Counted from the stretch's first letter, positions 36,933 to 45,344 are shown. The stretch: DNA of 60,513 nucleotides from Variovorax sp. E3 (GCF_016082275.1 NZ_MOWM01000028.1:1-60513); one strand, 5' to 3'. Notes: a model not told the origin generated them from the sequence alone. Program-made: numbers and translations.

Positions 36933-38190
36933 GCGAGCTCGAATGCAGGGAGCTTCTTCGCCACGGCCTGGTTGCGCAGCGTCACGTACACCGGCAGGCC
37001 GCCGCTGTAGGCGGGGTAGTCCTCGCCCTCGATCAGCGGCAGCAGGTAGCGCCGGCACTTCTCGGTGATGCCGTAGCCGTCGTCCGAAATGAGTCGCGCG
37101 GCATCGGCTTCTCGACATTCGCGACCGATTCGAGCGGCGCGCTGCCGATGCGGTACGCGTACGGCACGTCGGACGTGCGCTCGATCGTCGGCATCACCGC
37201 GTTGCGGCCCTCGAGCGCCAGCTCGACCGCGCGCTGGCCCAGCTCGTAGGCCTGCTTCACGTCGGTGGCCGAGGCGATGTGCCGCGCCGCGCGCTGCAGG
37301 TAGTCGGCCACGGCCCAGTGGAACTTGTGGCCCAGCGCGTCCTTGATCATCTGCGCCACCACCGGCGCCGCGCCGCCGAGCTGCGCGTGGCCGAACGCAT
37401 CGCGCGTGCCCTGCTCGGCAAGGAAGGTGCCGTCGGGGTGGTGGCAGCCTTCGGACACGACCACCGAGCAATAGCCGTGCTGCTTGACCAGCGCATCGAC
37501 GCGCGCGATGAAGCGCGCCTTGTCGAACTCGATCTCGGGGAACAGCACCACCACCGGAATGCCCTGGTCCGCCGCGAGCCCGCCGGCCGCCGCGATCCAG
37601 CCCGCGTGGCGCCCCATCACCTCGAGCACGAACACCTTGGTCGAGGTGGCCGCCATCGAGCGCACGTCGAACGAGGCCTCGATGGTCGACACCGCCACGT
37701 ACTTCGCGACCGAGCCGAAGCCCGGGCAGCAGTCGGTCAGCGGCAGGTCGTTGTCGATGGTCTTGGGCACGTGGATGGCTTGCAGCGCATAGCCCATCGA
37801 CTGCGACAGCTGGCTCACCTTGAAGCAAGTGTCGGCCGAGTCGCCGCCGCCGTTGTAGAAGAAGTAGCCGATGCCGTGCGCCTTGAACACCTCGATCAGC
37901 CGCTCGTACTCGCGCCGGTTCTTCTCGAGCGACTTGAGCTTGTAGCGGCACGAGCCGAAGGCGCCCGAGGGCGTGCCGCGCAGCGCCGCGATGGCCTCGG
38001 CCGATTCGCCGCCGGTGTCGATCAGCTCCTCCGTCAGCGCGCCGATGATGCCGTTGCGCCCGGCGTAGAGCTTGCCGATGCGGCCCGGGTGTTTGCGTGC
38101 CGTTTCGATCACGCCGCAGGCCGACGCGTTGATGACCGAAGTGACACCGCCCGACTGGGCGTAGAAGGCGTTGGTGAGGTCGGTGGACAT
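36929..38190 (-). CDS. 6-phosphofructokinase, predicted pyrophosphate-dependent (one apparent deletion)
   Basis: This PfkA-superfamily protein of 420 residues has YAQSGGVTSVINASACG, FFYNGGGDSADT, PKTIDNDLPLTDCCPGFGS, VLEVMGRHAGWIAAAGGLA and EGCHHPDG. The Lys of PKTIDND, in place of Gly in ATP-dependent enzymes, points to PPi as phosphoryl donor; this would make the fructose-6-phosphate step reversible. The frame slips at 37092: PMPRD should continue FISDDGYGITEKCRRYLLPL in blocks, and one missing A (T in the coding strand) restores it. ATG 38190 follows a GGAAGAA stretch. It is divergent from the DUF4261 gene and coupled to the CWC gene. Confidence 0.9.
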
Positions 38191-38338
38191 GGGGGGGTTC
38201 TTCCTTCGCGCGCGGGGAGGGCCATTCTGGCGCAATCGCCGCGCGCGGGCCAATCGGCCGGGCGGCGATTCGCTCGCGTTTACAGTTCCTTTCGCCGTGC
38301 GCTCATTCGTCGCACATCGCTTTCAAGGAGTCTCTACG

Positions 38339-39196
38339 TTGAGCATCTTTTCCCGCTTCTTCGGCCGCAAGGACGAGCCCGACGACACCGGCGCGCTGGT
38401 GGCGAACCCCGACCTGGAAGATCCCGTCGCGCTGACGGTGCTGTTCGCCCAGCCGCTGAACATCGACATCGCCGCGCTCGGCCAGGCACTGCGCGCCTAC
38501 CACCCGTCGACCGCCGACGCGCGCTGCGAAAGCACGCCCGAGCAGAGCCCCTTCATCGCGCTGGCGGGCTGGCGGAACCATGTCGTGCGGCTGGTCGGCT
38601 TCGACGCGCCGATGCCGGCCGACGCGCTCGAAGTCTGCGTGGCGCCCGCGCACTATCCGCAGGAGCTCAAGGCGCAGGTGCGCGCGCACCGCAGCCACGT
38701 GATTCTTTACTACGCCGGCCACGAGGCCTCGGTGTTCGAGCAGTACGTCGCGCTGGGCGTCGTGGCCGGTGCGCTGGCCCGGCTCGGCGCGCTGGCGCTG
38801 GTGAACGAGGCGGCCCACACGTCGTTGCCGGCCGCGATGTTCGATGCCGAAGTGGAAGACGACCCGCTCGAGCTGCTGCGGACCCTCCCGTTGCCGATGC
38901 TGTATTGCGGCTTCGTCAAATACGAAGTCGAGGGCGTGCAGGGCGTGTGGATGCGCACTTACGGCGCCGACCGTTTCGGCCACCCCGACTTCGCCGTGCT
39001 CACCGCGGGCCATCACGAAGGCCAGACCTACCTCGACCTGTTCGGCAACGTCTTGCGCTACCTGGTCGACAGCGGCGCCGAGATGGCGGCCGGCCACACC
39101 ATGCAAGTGGGCGAGGACCGCTTCATGCGGCTGCGCGCGCCGACGGACAGCGAGTACTTTCTCGACGGCCCCGGTGCCGTGGTGGTGGCGAGGTGA
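38339..39196 (+). CDS. DUF4261 domain protein
   Basis: This is a 285-residue protein of unknown function. The start is TTG at 38339, eight bases after a clear AAGGAG (38325-38330). The protein then reads LSIFSRFFGRKDEPDD, with a DUF4261-like core including ALAGWRNHVVRLVGFDAPMP, AQVRAHRSHVILYYAG and the C-terminal TYLDLFGNVLRYLVDSG. There is no signal peptide and no long hydrophobic segment, so it is probably cytoplasmic. It stands alone between two minus-strand genes. Confidence 0.78.
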   Translation: MSIFSRFFGRKDEPDDTGALVANPDLEDPVALTVLFAQPLNIDIAALGQALRAYHPSTADARCESTPEQSPFIALAGWRNHVVRLVGFDAPMPADALEVCVAPAHYPQELKAQVRAHRSHVILYYAGHEASVFEQYVALGVVAGALARLGALALVNEAAHTSLPAAMFDAEVEDDPLELLRTLPLPMLYCGFVKYEVEGVQGVWMRTYGADRFGHPDFAVLTAGHHEGQTYLDLFGNVLRYLVDSGAEMAAGHTMQVGEDRFMRLRAPTDSEYFLDGPGAVVVAR

Positions 39197-39257
39197 TCGG
39201 CGCGACGAGATCGCCCGGCGCCCGCACTGAGCGGGGCCTGGCTCAAGCCTCTGGAGC

Positions 39258-40061
39258 TCAGCGGCCCGGAAACTCCGGCGCGCGCTTCTGCAGGAACGCG
39301 CTCACGCCTTCGCGAAAGCTCGGCCGGTCGATCAGCTCGCGCTGGCGTTCGCTTTCGTAGTACAGCTGTTCCTTCAGCGTGTGCCGCTCCGAGGCCTCGA
39401 AGGCTTCGCGCGCCTCGATCACGGCATGCGCGGGCAGGCGCGCGAGGCGCTGCGCGATGGCGCGTGCCTCGTCCATCAGTTGCTCGTCGTCGGCGCAGGC
39501 CCAGATCAGCCCCCACTGCACCGCGCGCCCCGCGCCCACGCGCTCGTCGAGCAGCGCCATGCCCATGGCGCGCGCCTTGCCGGCGCGGCGCGGAATGGCC
39601 CAGGTGCAGCCCAGGTCGGGCACGATGCCCAGCTTCGGCAAAAAGGGCAGGTAGAAGTACGCGCTGCGCGCCGCGATGGTCACGTCCGCCGCCAGCGCCA
39701 GGCCCACGCCCGCGCCGGCCGCCGGGCCGTTCACCGCCGCGACCACCGGAACCGGCAGCGTGCGCAGCGTCTCGATCAGCGGGTTGCTCAGCGCCTGCAT
39801 CGCCTCGGCGGTCTGCGCGCCGAGCGACTTGCCCGCCTCGCCCGGCGCCATCGCGCTCAGGTCGGCGCCCACGCAGAAGGCCTTGCCCGCGCCGGTGATG
39901 ATCACGGCGCGCACCGCGCGGTCGTCGCGGATGCGCTCCAGCGCATCGCGCAACTCGACCTGCAGTTCGCGCGCGATCGGGTTGAGCTTGGCCGGCAAAT
40001 TCAGCGTGAGCGTGGCGATGCCGTCGGCCAGGTCATGGAGGATGAAAGAGGTGTCGCTCAT
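39258..40061 (-). CDS. Enoyl-CoA hydratase/isomerase family protein
   Basis: This 267-residue crotonase-fold enzyme has ITGAGKAFCVGADLSAM (oxyanion-hole Gly region) and NGPAAGAGVGLALAADVTIAA near residue 105, then LPKLGIVPDLGCTWAIPRRAG. The Asp in IVPDLG sits where isomerases and some hydratases place an acidic residue. It probably hydrates or isomerises an enoyl-CoA. It begins two bases after the thiolase stop, so the pair is an operon for beta-oxidation-type breakdown; paaG-like enzymes are a possible closer match. Confidence 0.88.
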   Translation of the reverse strand: MSDTSFILHDLADGIATLTLNLPAKLNPIARELQVELRDALERIRDDRAVRAVIITGAGKAFCVGADLSAMAPGEAGKSLGAQTAEAMQALSNPLIETLRTLPVPVVAAVNGPAAGAGVGLALAADVTIAARSAYFYLPFLPKLGIVPDLGCTWAIPRRAGKARAMGMALLDERVGAGRAVQWGLIWACADDEQLMDEARAIAQRLARLPAHAVIEAREAFEASERHTLKEQLYYESERQRELIDRPSFREGVSAFLQKRAPEFPGR

Positions 40062-40063
40062 CG

Positions 40064-41248
40064 TCACAGCCTCTCGATGATGGTCACGTTGGCCATGCCG
40101 CCGCCTTCGCACATGGTCTGCAGGCCGTAGCGCTTGCCGCGCTTGGCGAGCGCGTGGATCAGCGTGGTCATGAGCTTGGTGCCCGAGGCGCCGAGCGGAT
40201 GGCCCAGCGCAATGGCGCCGCCGTTCACGTTGAGCCGCGAGGGGTCGGCGTCCAGCGCCTGCAGCCACGCGATGGGCACGGGCGCGAAGGCTTCGTTCAC
40301 TTCGTACAGGTCGATGTCGCCGATCTTCATGCCGGCCTTCTGCAGCGCGCGCTGCGTCGCGGGCAGCGGGGCTTCCAGCATGATGACCGGGTCGTGCCCC
40401 ATCACGCTCATGTGGTGGATGCGCGCGAGCGGCTTCACGCCCAGCGCCTTGAGCCCGCGCTCGTTCACCACCAGCACGCCGCTCGCGCCGTCGCAGATCT
40501 GGCTGGCAGTGGCGGCCGTGCAGCGCCCGCCCTCGGCGATGAGCTTGACGGCGGCAATGCTCTCCAGCGTGGCGTCGAAGCGGATGCCTTCGTCGACCGT
40601 GTGCTGCTCGCCTCCGCGCGTGCCGTCGGCCAGCAGCACGTCGACGGGCACGATCTCGTCGTCGAACGCGCCCACGCGCGTGGCCGCGATCGCGCGGTGG
40701 TGGCTTTCGAGCGCATAGCGGTCGAGCGCGCTCTTCTCGATGCCGTAGTTCTTCGCGATCATCTCGGCGCCGGTGAACTGGCTGAACTCCACGCCCGGGT
40801 AGCGCGCCTTCATCGCGGGGCTCATGTAGGTGCCCAGCCCGGCCTTGGCGGGCAGCACGTTGGGCGTGAACATCGGCACGCGCGTCATGCTCTCGACGCC
40901 GCCCGCGATCACCGCGTCCATCGCGCCCGACATCACGGCCTGCGCCGCGAAGTGCAGCGCCTGCTGCGACGAGCCGCACTGCCGGTCGACCGAGGTGCCC
41001 GGCACCGACTCCGGCAGCTTCGACGCCAGCACCGCGTTGCGCGCGATGTTGGTCGCCTGTTCGCCGACCTGGCTCACGCAGCCCAGGATCACGTCTTCCA
41101 CCGCCGCGGGGTCGATGCCGCTGCGCGCCACCAGCGCGTCGATCACCTGCGCCGCCAGGTCCGCTGGGTGCCAGCCCGCGAGCTTGCCGCCGCGCCGGCC
41201 GCCGGCCGTGCGCGCGGCGGCCACGATGTATGCCTCTGCCATGTTCAT
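40064..41248 (-). CDS. Acetyl-CoA C-acyltransferase (thiolase)
   Basis: This 394-residue thiolase has the acyl-accepting Cys in DRQCGSSQQALHFAAQ (near residue 90), NEAFAPVPIAWL, NVNGGAIALGHPLGASG (catalytic His) and CEGGGMANVTIIE (second Cys). It cleaves or forms beta-ketoacyl-CoA. It is co-transcribed with the enoyl-CoA hydratase gene. The start MNMAEAYIVAAARTAGG could be either of two Met codons two residues apart. Confidence 0.93.
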   Translation of the reverse strand: MNMAEAYIVAAARTAGGRRGGKLAGWHPADLAAQVIDALVARSGIDPAAVEDVILGCVSQVGEQATNIARNAVLASKLPESVPGTSVDRQCGSSQQALHFAAQAVMSGAMDAVIAGGVESMTRVPMFTPNVLPAKAGLGTYMSPAMKARYPGVEFSQFTGAEMIAKNYGIEKSALDRYALESHHRAIAATRVGAFDDEIVPVDVLLADGTRGGEQHTVDEGIRFDATLESIAAVKLIAEGGRCTAATASQICDGASGVLVVNERGLKALGVKPLARIHHMSVMGHDPVIMLEAPLPATQRALQKAGMKIGDIDLYEVNEAFAPVPIAWLQALDADPSRLNVNGGAIALGHPLGASGTKLMTTLIHALAKRGKRYGLQTMCEGGGMANVTIIERL

Positions 41249-41290
41249 GTCCTTCGTTCAGGAAGCCTTGGGAATGCCGGACGCCGAAAG

Positions 41291-41320
41291 CAAAAAGCCG
41301 CCCGTCAAAACGACGGCGGC
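41291..41320 (-). terminator. Rho-independent terminator after DUF2917 gene
   Basis: On the minus strand GCCGCCGTC, loop GTTTT, GACGGGCGGC (one bulged base) is followed by TTTTTG, complementary to 41292-41296. It lies about 57 bases past the DUF2917 stop and before the thiolase gene, insulating the two minus-strand units. Confidence 0.75.
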
Positions 41321-41376
41321 GATCGGGATGCGTCGGGGCTCATGGGCATCGATGGTTCGACGCCCATGGGGCCGGG

Positions 41377-41700
41377 TCAAGTCGGGGACAACCCGTGGGG
41401 CAGGAGTCGCCAAGGCGACCGCGCGCCGGTGCGCTGGGTCAGGGGAATGGCGGCCGGCTGCGCATCGCGCACGGTGATGCATGACGACGCCAGCGCCGAC
41501 ACCAGCACGCGCCGATGGTCGGTGCCCTCGAAGCGCTCGCCGGGCGCCAGCACGATGTCGCGCGGGTCATGGTCGAGCGTGACCCAGACCGAGCCGCTGC
41601 GGCATTCGATGCCCACGCCCGCCCCGTCGGGAACGGCGAAGACGCAGCGGTGCGGCAGGCTGACGTGAAAGGTGGAAGAGGTGCTCATGGCAAGCTCCAT
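41377..41700 (-). CDS. DUF2917 domain protein
   Basis: This 107-residue protein has a cupin-like core: GVGIECRSGSVWVTLDHDPRDIVLAPGERFEGTDHRRVLVSAL in consecutive blocks, the usual DUF2917 pattern. The function is unknown. It is divergent from a LysR gene across 70 bases containing a palindromic operator candidate, an arrangement that suggests it is the regulator's target. The start may be Met1 at 41700 or Met5 at 41688. A terminator follows it. Confidence 0.82.
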   Translation of the reverse strand: MELAMSTSSTFHVSLPHRCVFAVPDGAGVGIECRSGSVWVTLDHDPRDIVLAPGERFEGTDHRRVLVSALASSCITVRDAQPAAIPLTQRTGARSPWRLLPHGLSPT

Positions 41701-41702
41701 TG

Positions 41703-41719
41703 CATTCGTGATACGAATG
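41703..41719. promoter_or_regulatory. LysR-type operator palindrome (T-N11-A)
   Basis: CATTCGT-GAT-ACGAATG is a perfect 7-3-7 inverted repeat and fits the T-N11-A rule for LysR regulators (T41705, A41717). It starts three bases upstream of the DUF2917 ATG and 52 bases before the LysR ATG. TATAGT at 41723-41728 may be a -10 for the LysR gene. Confidence 0.6.
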
Positions 41720-41770
41720 AATATAGTGAGTCGGCTCCTCCATTACACACGGTCATTCGGAACTCGTTGC

Positions 41771-42706
41771 ATGCACCCAGAGAATGCGAAAGCCCTTGGA
41801 ACCCTGAGCGGGGAGCTGCCGCCGCTCGAGTTGATGCGCAGCTTCGAGGCCGCCGCGCGCCGCTTGAGCTTCACGCTCGCGGCCACCGAGCTGCACCTCA
41901 CGCAGTCGGCCGTGAGCCGGCAGATCCAGCAACTGGAGGCCAGCCTGGGCGTGCTGCTGTTCGAGCGCCGGCACCGCGCGCTGTCGCTCACCGAGGCCGG
42001 CGGCGTCATGCAGCGCGCCGTCACCGACAGCCTGGAGCGTTTGCGCGACGCCACCGCGCGCGTACGCGCGAGCTCCGCGCCGCGCCAGGTGGCGATCACC
42101 ACCACGCCGGGCTTCGCGTCGCTCTGGCTCATTCCGAAACTCGCGCGCTTCACCGGCACGCATCCGCAGGTCGACGTGCGCGTGTCGGCCACGCTCGACG
42201 TGCTCGACCTGGAAAGCAGCCGCATCGACATCGCCGTGCGCTTTGCGCCGATCAGCCGTGGCGTGGGCCCGGCGCTGTTCGAGGAGTCGGTGGTGCCGCT
42301 GTGTTCGCCCAAGCTCGCGGCCGCGCTGCATGCGCCGTCGGACCTGTCGGACCTCACGCTGCTCACGGTCGACTACCCCGACCACAGCGAGGCACCGACC
42401 ACCGACTGGGAGCCCTGGTTGCGTGTGATGGGGCTGAGCGACCTGCGCATGAAGAGCACGCTGCGCTTCACGCAGTACGCCGACGCGGTGGCCGCGGCCG
42501 TGGCGGGGCAGGGCGTGGTGATCGGGCGGATGCCGCTGCTGCGCGAGCTCGTGAAAGACGGTCGCCTGATGGCGCCGCTGGGCGAAGGCGCGGCATCGCG
42601 CCGCGGCTACTTTGTCGAGGTGTCCAAGCGCGCCGCGAGCAACCGCGACGCGCAGGACTTCGCGCAATGGCTGCGCGATGAAGCCGACGCGGCGCAGCGC
42701 GCCTGA
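41771..42706 (+). CDS. LysR-family transcriptional regulator (GcvA-like)
   Basis: The 311-residue protein has an N-terminal winged helix-turn-helix (PPLELMRSFEAAARRLSFTLAATELHLTQSAVSRQIQQLE in blocks) and a GcvA-type substrate domain (ITTTPGFASLWLIPKLARF, DIAVRFAPI). I chose ATG 41771, which places PLELM at the usual distance. It probably controls the divergent DUF2917 gene through the palindrome between them. Its stop lies in the first of three tandem CCTGAGTAA-type repeats. Confidence 0.88.
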   Translation: MHPENAKALGTLSGELPPLELMRSFEAAARRLSFTLAATELHLTQSAVSRQIQQLEASLGVLLFERRHRALSLTEAGGVMQRAVTDSLERLRDATARVRASSAPRQVAITTTPGFASLWLIPKLARFTGTHPQVDVRVSATLDVLDLESSRIDIAVRFAPISRGVGPALFEESVVPLCSPKLAAALHAPSDLSDLTLLTVDYPDHSEAPTTDWEPWLRVMGLSDLRMKSTLRFTQYADAVAAAVAGQGVVIGRMPLLRELVKDGRLMAPLGEGAASRRGYFVEVSKRAASNRDAQDFAQWLRDEADAAQRA

Positions 42707-42728
42707 GTAACCTGAGTAACCTGAGTAG
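42702..42728 (+). repeat. Triple 9-bp tandem repeat at the LysR stop codon
   Basis: CCTGAGTAA (42702-42710), CCTGAGTAA (42711-42719) and CCTGAGTAG (42720-42728) lie head to tail. The first contains the LysR TGA and, as the unit is nine bases, each copy repeats the stop in frame. It lies between convergent genes. Confidence 0.8.
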
Positions 42729-42766
42729 AGGCCCGCCGCGCCGTCACCGCGCTGGAGAGGAAAGAA

Positions 42767-43345
42767 TCAACCCGGCAGCAGGACCTTGTTGATCACGTGG
42801 ATCACGCCGTTCGACTGGTACACGTTGGCGATGGTGACCATCGCGGTGCCGCCCTTGGCGTCGGTCACCCACACGTTGCCGCCGTTCATCGTCGCGGTCA
42901 GCGTGCCGCCGCTGGCGGTCTTCAGCACGGCCTTGCCGCCGCCCGCGTTGATGGCGCTCATCAGCGCGGGGCCGTCCATGCGGCCGGGCACCACGTGGTA
43001 GGTCAGCACCTTGGTCAGCGTGGGCTTGTTCTCGGGCTTGAGCAGCGTGTCGACGGTGCCGGCCGGCAGTGCGGCAAAGGCCGCGTTGGTGGGCGCGAAC
43101 ACGGTGAACGGGCCAGGGCTCTTCAGCGTGTCGACCAGGCCGGCAGCCTTGACCGCGGCGACCAGCGTGGTGTGGTCCTTCGAATTCACGGCGTTGTCGA
43201 CGATGTCCTTCGTCGGGTACATCGCGGCGCCGCCGACCATCGGGTTCGACGACATCCCGCTGCTGCCACTGCCGCTCATGCCCATGCCGCCAGCGCAAGC
43301 GCCGAGCAGGACCGAAACGCCGACTGCAATCATGAGTTTTTTCAT
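42767..43345 (-). CDS. Fasciclin-domain lipoprotein
   Basis: The 192-residue protein has a lipoprotein signal ending VLLGAC, a Gly/Ser/Met-rich linker, then one FAS1 domain: PTKDIVDNAVNSKDHTTLVAAVKAAGL, GPFTVFAPTNAAFAALP and the final VYQSNGVIHVINKVLLPG, all standard. FAS1 proteins mediate adhesion or are secreted stress proteins; the exact role in bacteria is unclear. ATG 43345 is six bases after AGGAG on the minus strand. I see no terminator between it and the convergent LysR gene. Confidence 0.9.
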   Translation of the reverse strand: MKKLMIAVGVSVLLGACAGGMGMSGSGSSGMSSNPMVGGAAMYPTKDIVDNAVNSKDHTTLVAAVKAAGLVDTLKSPGPFTVFAPTNAAFAALPAGTVDTLLKPENKPTLTKVLTYHVVPGRMDGPALMSAINAGGGKAVLKTASGGTLTATMNGGNVWVTDAKGGTAMVTIANVYQSNGVIHVINKVLLPG

Positions 43346-43707
43346 TGAAGGCTCCTGGAAAGAATGGTTCTTGGAAGGTGTCTGTGGAAACCGCCAACAG
43401 CTCGGGGGCGCGATGCGCTTGGATCGAATACGGGGCCGCTTCGCGTTTGGATTCGCACCCGGTTTCAGATTTATGGCGCGTCGGCTTTGCGCCACAGCCG
43501 CGCAGGCGGGTCTTGCGCTTCACGCAGGGGCTCGCCAGAATCCGCCCTTCGTTTTTCAGCAACAGTTTCTTTACTCACCGCGCCTGGTGACGACCAACCT
43601 CCCGGGCGACAACACCATTCAATGAAGCGTTTCCTGAACACCTGACCCGCACACCGACCGCCCCGGCCGGACGTGCATCCATGCACCCGCCCGAGGCCCA
43701 TCGACAA
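43346..43707. other. Long non-coding gap with possible leader
   Basis: This 360-bp space lies between the divergent fasciclin gene and the terminator at 43707. I find no credible protein. Open frames here (for example plus strand 43364-43645) lack family features and have poor codon use. A short MKRFLNT open frame at 43622-43645, and a GTGCAT-CC-ATGCAC hairpin at 43673-43686, precede the terminator. They could be part of a structured leader, or nothing. Confidence 0.3.
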
Positions 43708-43745
43708 AGGCCCCGCGCAGCCATTCGCCGGGGCTTTTTTGTTTT
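43707..43745 (+). terminator. Rho-independent terminator upstream of the 71-aa ORF
   Basis: GCCCCG (43710-43715) pairs with CGGGGC (43729-43734), flanked by A residues and followed by TTTTTTGTTTTT (43735-43746). It sits only 15 bases before the start of the small ORF at 43761, so it ends an upstream transcript or works as an attenuator. Confidence 0.75.
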
Positions 43746-43760
43746 TCGGAGTGTGCGCAC

Positions 43761-43976
43761 ATGAGTGCTCAACGAAAGGCCCGAGACGACGACAAGCGTC
43801 TGGGCCGGTTTTACTTTTCGGTGCCGATGACGGCACCTCGCAATCCCGTGGTGGCCGCGATGGCACGCGGCGAATCCAACCAGAAGGCGGGACGCCACCT
43901 GCGCACGCACCGTGCGGAACGGCGCGCGCAGAAGGTGGCCTTGCAGAAGGCCGCGTACCGTTCGATGGAGGACTGA
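43761..43976 (+). CDS. Small basic protein, function unknown
   Basis: The 71-residue reading frame MSAQRKARDDDKRLGRFYFSV... is rich in Arg and Lys (HLRTHRAERRAQKVALQK) with a helical C-terminus, and could bind nucleic acid. I do not recognise a family. Support comes from a GGAG at 43748-43751, spaced nine bases from the ATG, steady GC-rich third codon positions, and the terminator just upstream. There is no signal peptide. It converges with an MFS gene ending at 44040; the 63-bp gap contains a 20-bp palindrome. Confidence 0.5.
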   Translation: MSAQRKARDDDKRLGRFYFSVPMTAPRNPVVAAMARGESNQKAGRHLRTHRAERRAQKVALQKAAYRSMED

Positions 43977-44011
43977 CGACATGCGTGAAGACATGGATGA
44001 AGCCGTCGTCG

Positions 44012-44031
44012 AGCGGCCGCGCGCGGCCGCT
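44012..44031. repeat. Perfect 20-bp G/C palindrome between convergent genes
   Basis: AGCGGCCGCG is followed directly by its reverse complement, giving a 20-bp perfect palindrome with two overlapping 8-base GCGGCCGC sites. It lies in the short gap between the 71-aa ORF and the convergent MFS gene. A hairpin here could end transcripts from both sides, although there is no U-tract. Confidence 0.55.
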
Positions 44032-44039
44032 GGTGCGTG

Positions 44040-45344
44040 CTACTCGTCGGCGTGCGATGCATGGCCCGACGAACGCGGCAGCGCAAGGAACGCCAGCGTC
44101 CCCACGGCCAGCATGCCCGCCACCGTGAGGAACACGGCGCGGAACGGCTCCGCGCCGTGCGTCACGGCCCACGATGCGGCCACGCCCGTCGTCCACTGCA
44201 TCAGCGATACGCCCAGGAACATCGCCATGTTGAGCAGTGCCATCGCGCGCCCGGTCATGGCGGCCGGGTAGGCGTTCTTGGTGTACGCGTACATCAGCAC
44301 GCTGTAGCCCGAGAGCAGGCCGTAGACGATCGGCATGCCGATGTCGACGGCGGTCGAATGCGTCATGGCCATCGCGCCGAACATCAGCACGCCTGCCAGC
44401 GCGCAGCCCATCATCCAGCGGCCGCGCCGTGCGCCGCCCGGGTCCATGCGGCCGAACAATGCGGGGCTGATCATGCCGGCCACGGTCATCACCAGCGCCA
44501 CGTTGCCGCTGGCCACCAGCGACAGGCCGTGCCGGTCGTGCAGCACCGGGCCGAGCCACAGGCCGCGCAGCGTGATGAACGCCGCGTACGACACGCAGGC
44601 AAAGCACAGCAGCCCCAGCGTGTGCGGCATCGCGAACAGCGGCAGCAACTCGCGCACGGCCTTGCGCAGCGTCTGCCGTTCGGCGGGCGCGTCCACCGTC
44701 ACGGCGCGCGCGGGTTCGCGCACGCGCCAGAAGATCACGGTCCACGAGAGCACCGCGGCCACCGCCAGCACCGCATAGCCGGCGCGCCACGAGGCGGCCT
44801 CGATCAGCAGCGCCAGCGGCGTGCCGGTGAACACGATGCCCATGCCGGCCATGCTCATCACCAGCCCCGACATCGCCGTGAAGCGCGCGGCGTCGAAGTG
44901 CCGCGCGATGAACACCGTGCAGGCCAGGAACGCGGGCGCGCAGCCGACGCCGATCAGCGCCTGCCCGAGCAGCAGCGCATGAAAGTTCGGCGCCACCGCG
45001 CACAGCGCGGCGCCCGCGACGGCCAGCGGAAAGGCGCACAGCACCGTGCGGCGCACGCCGAACATGTCGATCGACACGCCCATGCCGAGCTGCATCACGC
45101 CGAACGCGAAGTGGAAGGTGCCCGCCCACGTGCCGAGCTGCTGGGGCGTGAGCCCGAAGTTCTGCGTGAGCGGCGTGGCCATCATCGCGCCGACGGTGCG
45201 GAAGGCCTGGCTCAGCGCGAAGGCGGTGGCCAGCGCGACCAGCATCGCGGTCGTGGAGGCGGACCAGTGAGGAGGAGAGAAGCGAGAGTTCGGCCCCGGC
45301 GAGCCGGTGCGCTCCGCGGGCGTCGGTGCCGCGTTCGTGGTCAT
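44040..45344 (-). CDS. MFS transporter, 12 TM
   Basis: This is a 434-residue permease with twelve hydrophobic segments and MFS features: DMFGVRRTVLCAFPLAVAG (loop 2-3), GQALIGVGCAPAFLACTVFIARHF and a second half beginning LLPLFAMPHTLGLLCFACVSYAAF in blocks. It resembles carboxylate/cyanate-type MFS carriers more than drug exporters, but the substrate is not evident. The start MTTNAAPTPAERTG is preceded by 240 bp that hold the DUF1016 control region and a possible gene remnant. Confidence 0.87.
   Translation of the reverse strand: MTTNAAPTPAERTGSPGPNSRFSPPHWSASTTAMLVALATAFALSQAFRTVGAMMATPLTQNFGLTPQQLGTWAGTFHFAFGVMQLGMGVSIDMFGVRRTVLCAFPLAVAGAALCAVAPNFHALLLGQALIGVGCAPAFLACTVFIARHFDAARFTAMSGLVMSMAGMGIVFTGTPLALLIEAASWRAGYAVLAVAAVLSWTVIFWRVREPARAVTVDAPAERQTLRKAVRELLPLFAMPHTLGLLCFACVSYAAFITLRGLWLGPVLHDRHGLSLVASGNVALVMTVAGMISPALFGRMDPGGARRGRWMMGCALAGVLMFGAMAMTHSTAVDIGMPIVYGLLSGYSVLMYAYTKNAYPAAMTGRAMALLNMAMFLGVSLMQWTTGVAASWAVTHGAEPFRAVFLTVAGMLAVGTLAFLALPRSSGHASHADE

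Noticed and set aside
43364..43645. Plus-strand frames of 80-93 codons in the fasciclin-terminator gap
   Set aside because: There is no ribosome-binding site of note, no family resemblance, and codon composition unlike the neighbours. I treat the region as non-coding.
43981..44271. Open frame MREDMDEAVVERPRAAAG on the plus strand after the 71-aa ORF
   Set aside because: It passes through the perfect palindrome and then runs antisense through the MFS gene. It is most likely a shadow.
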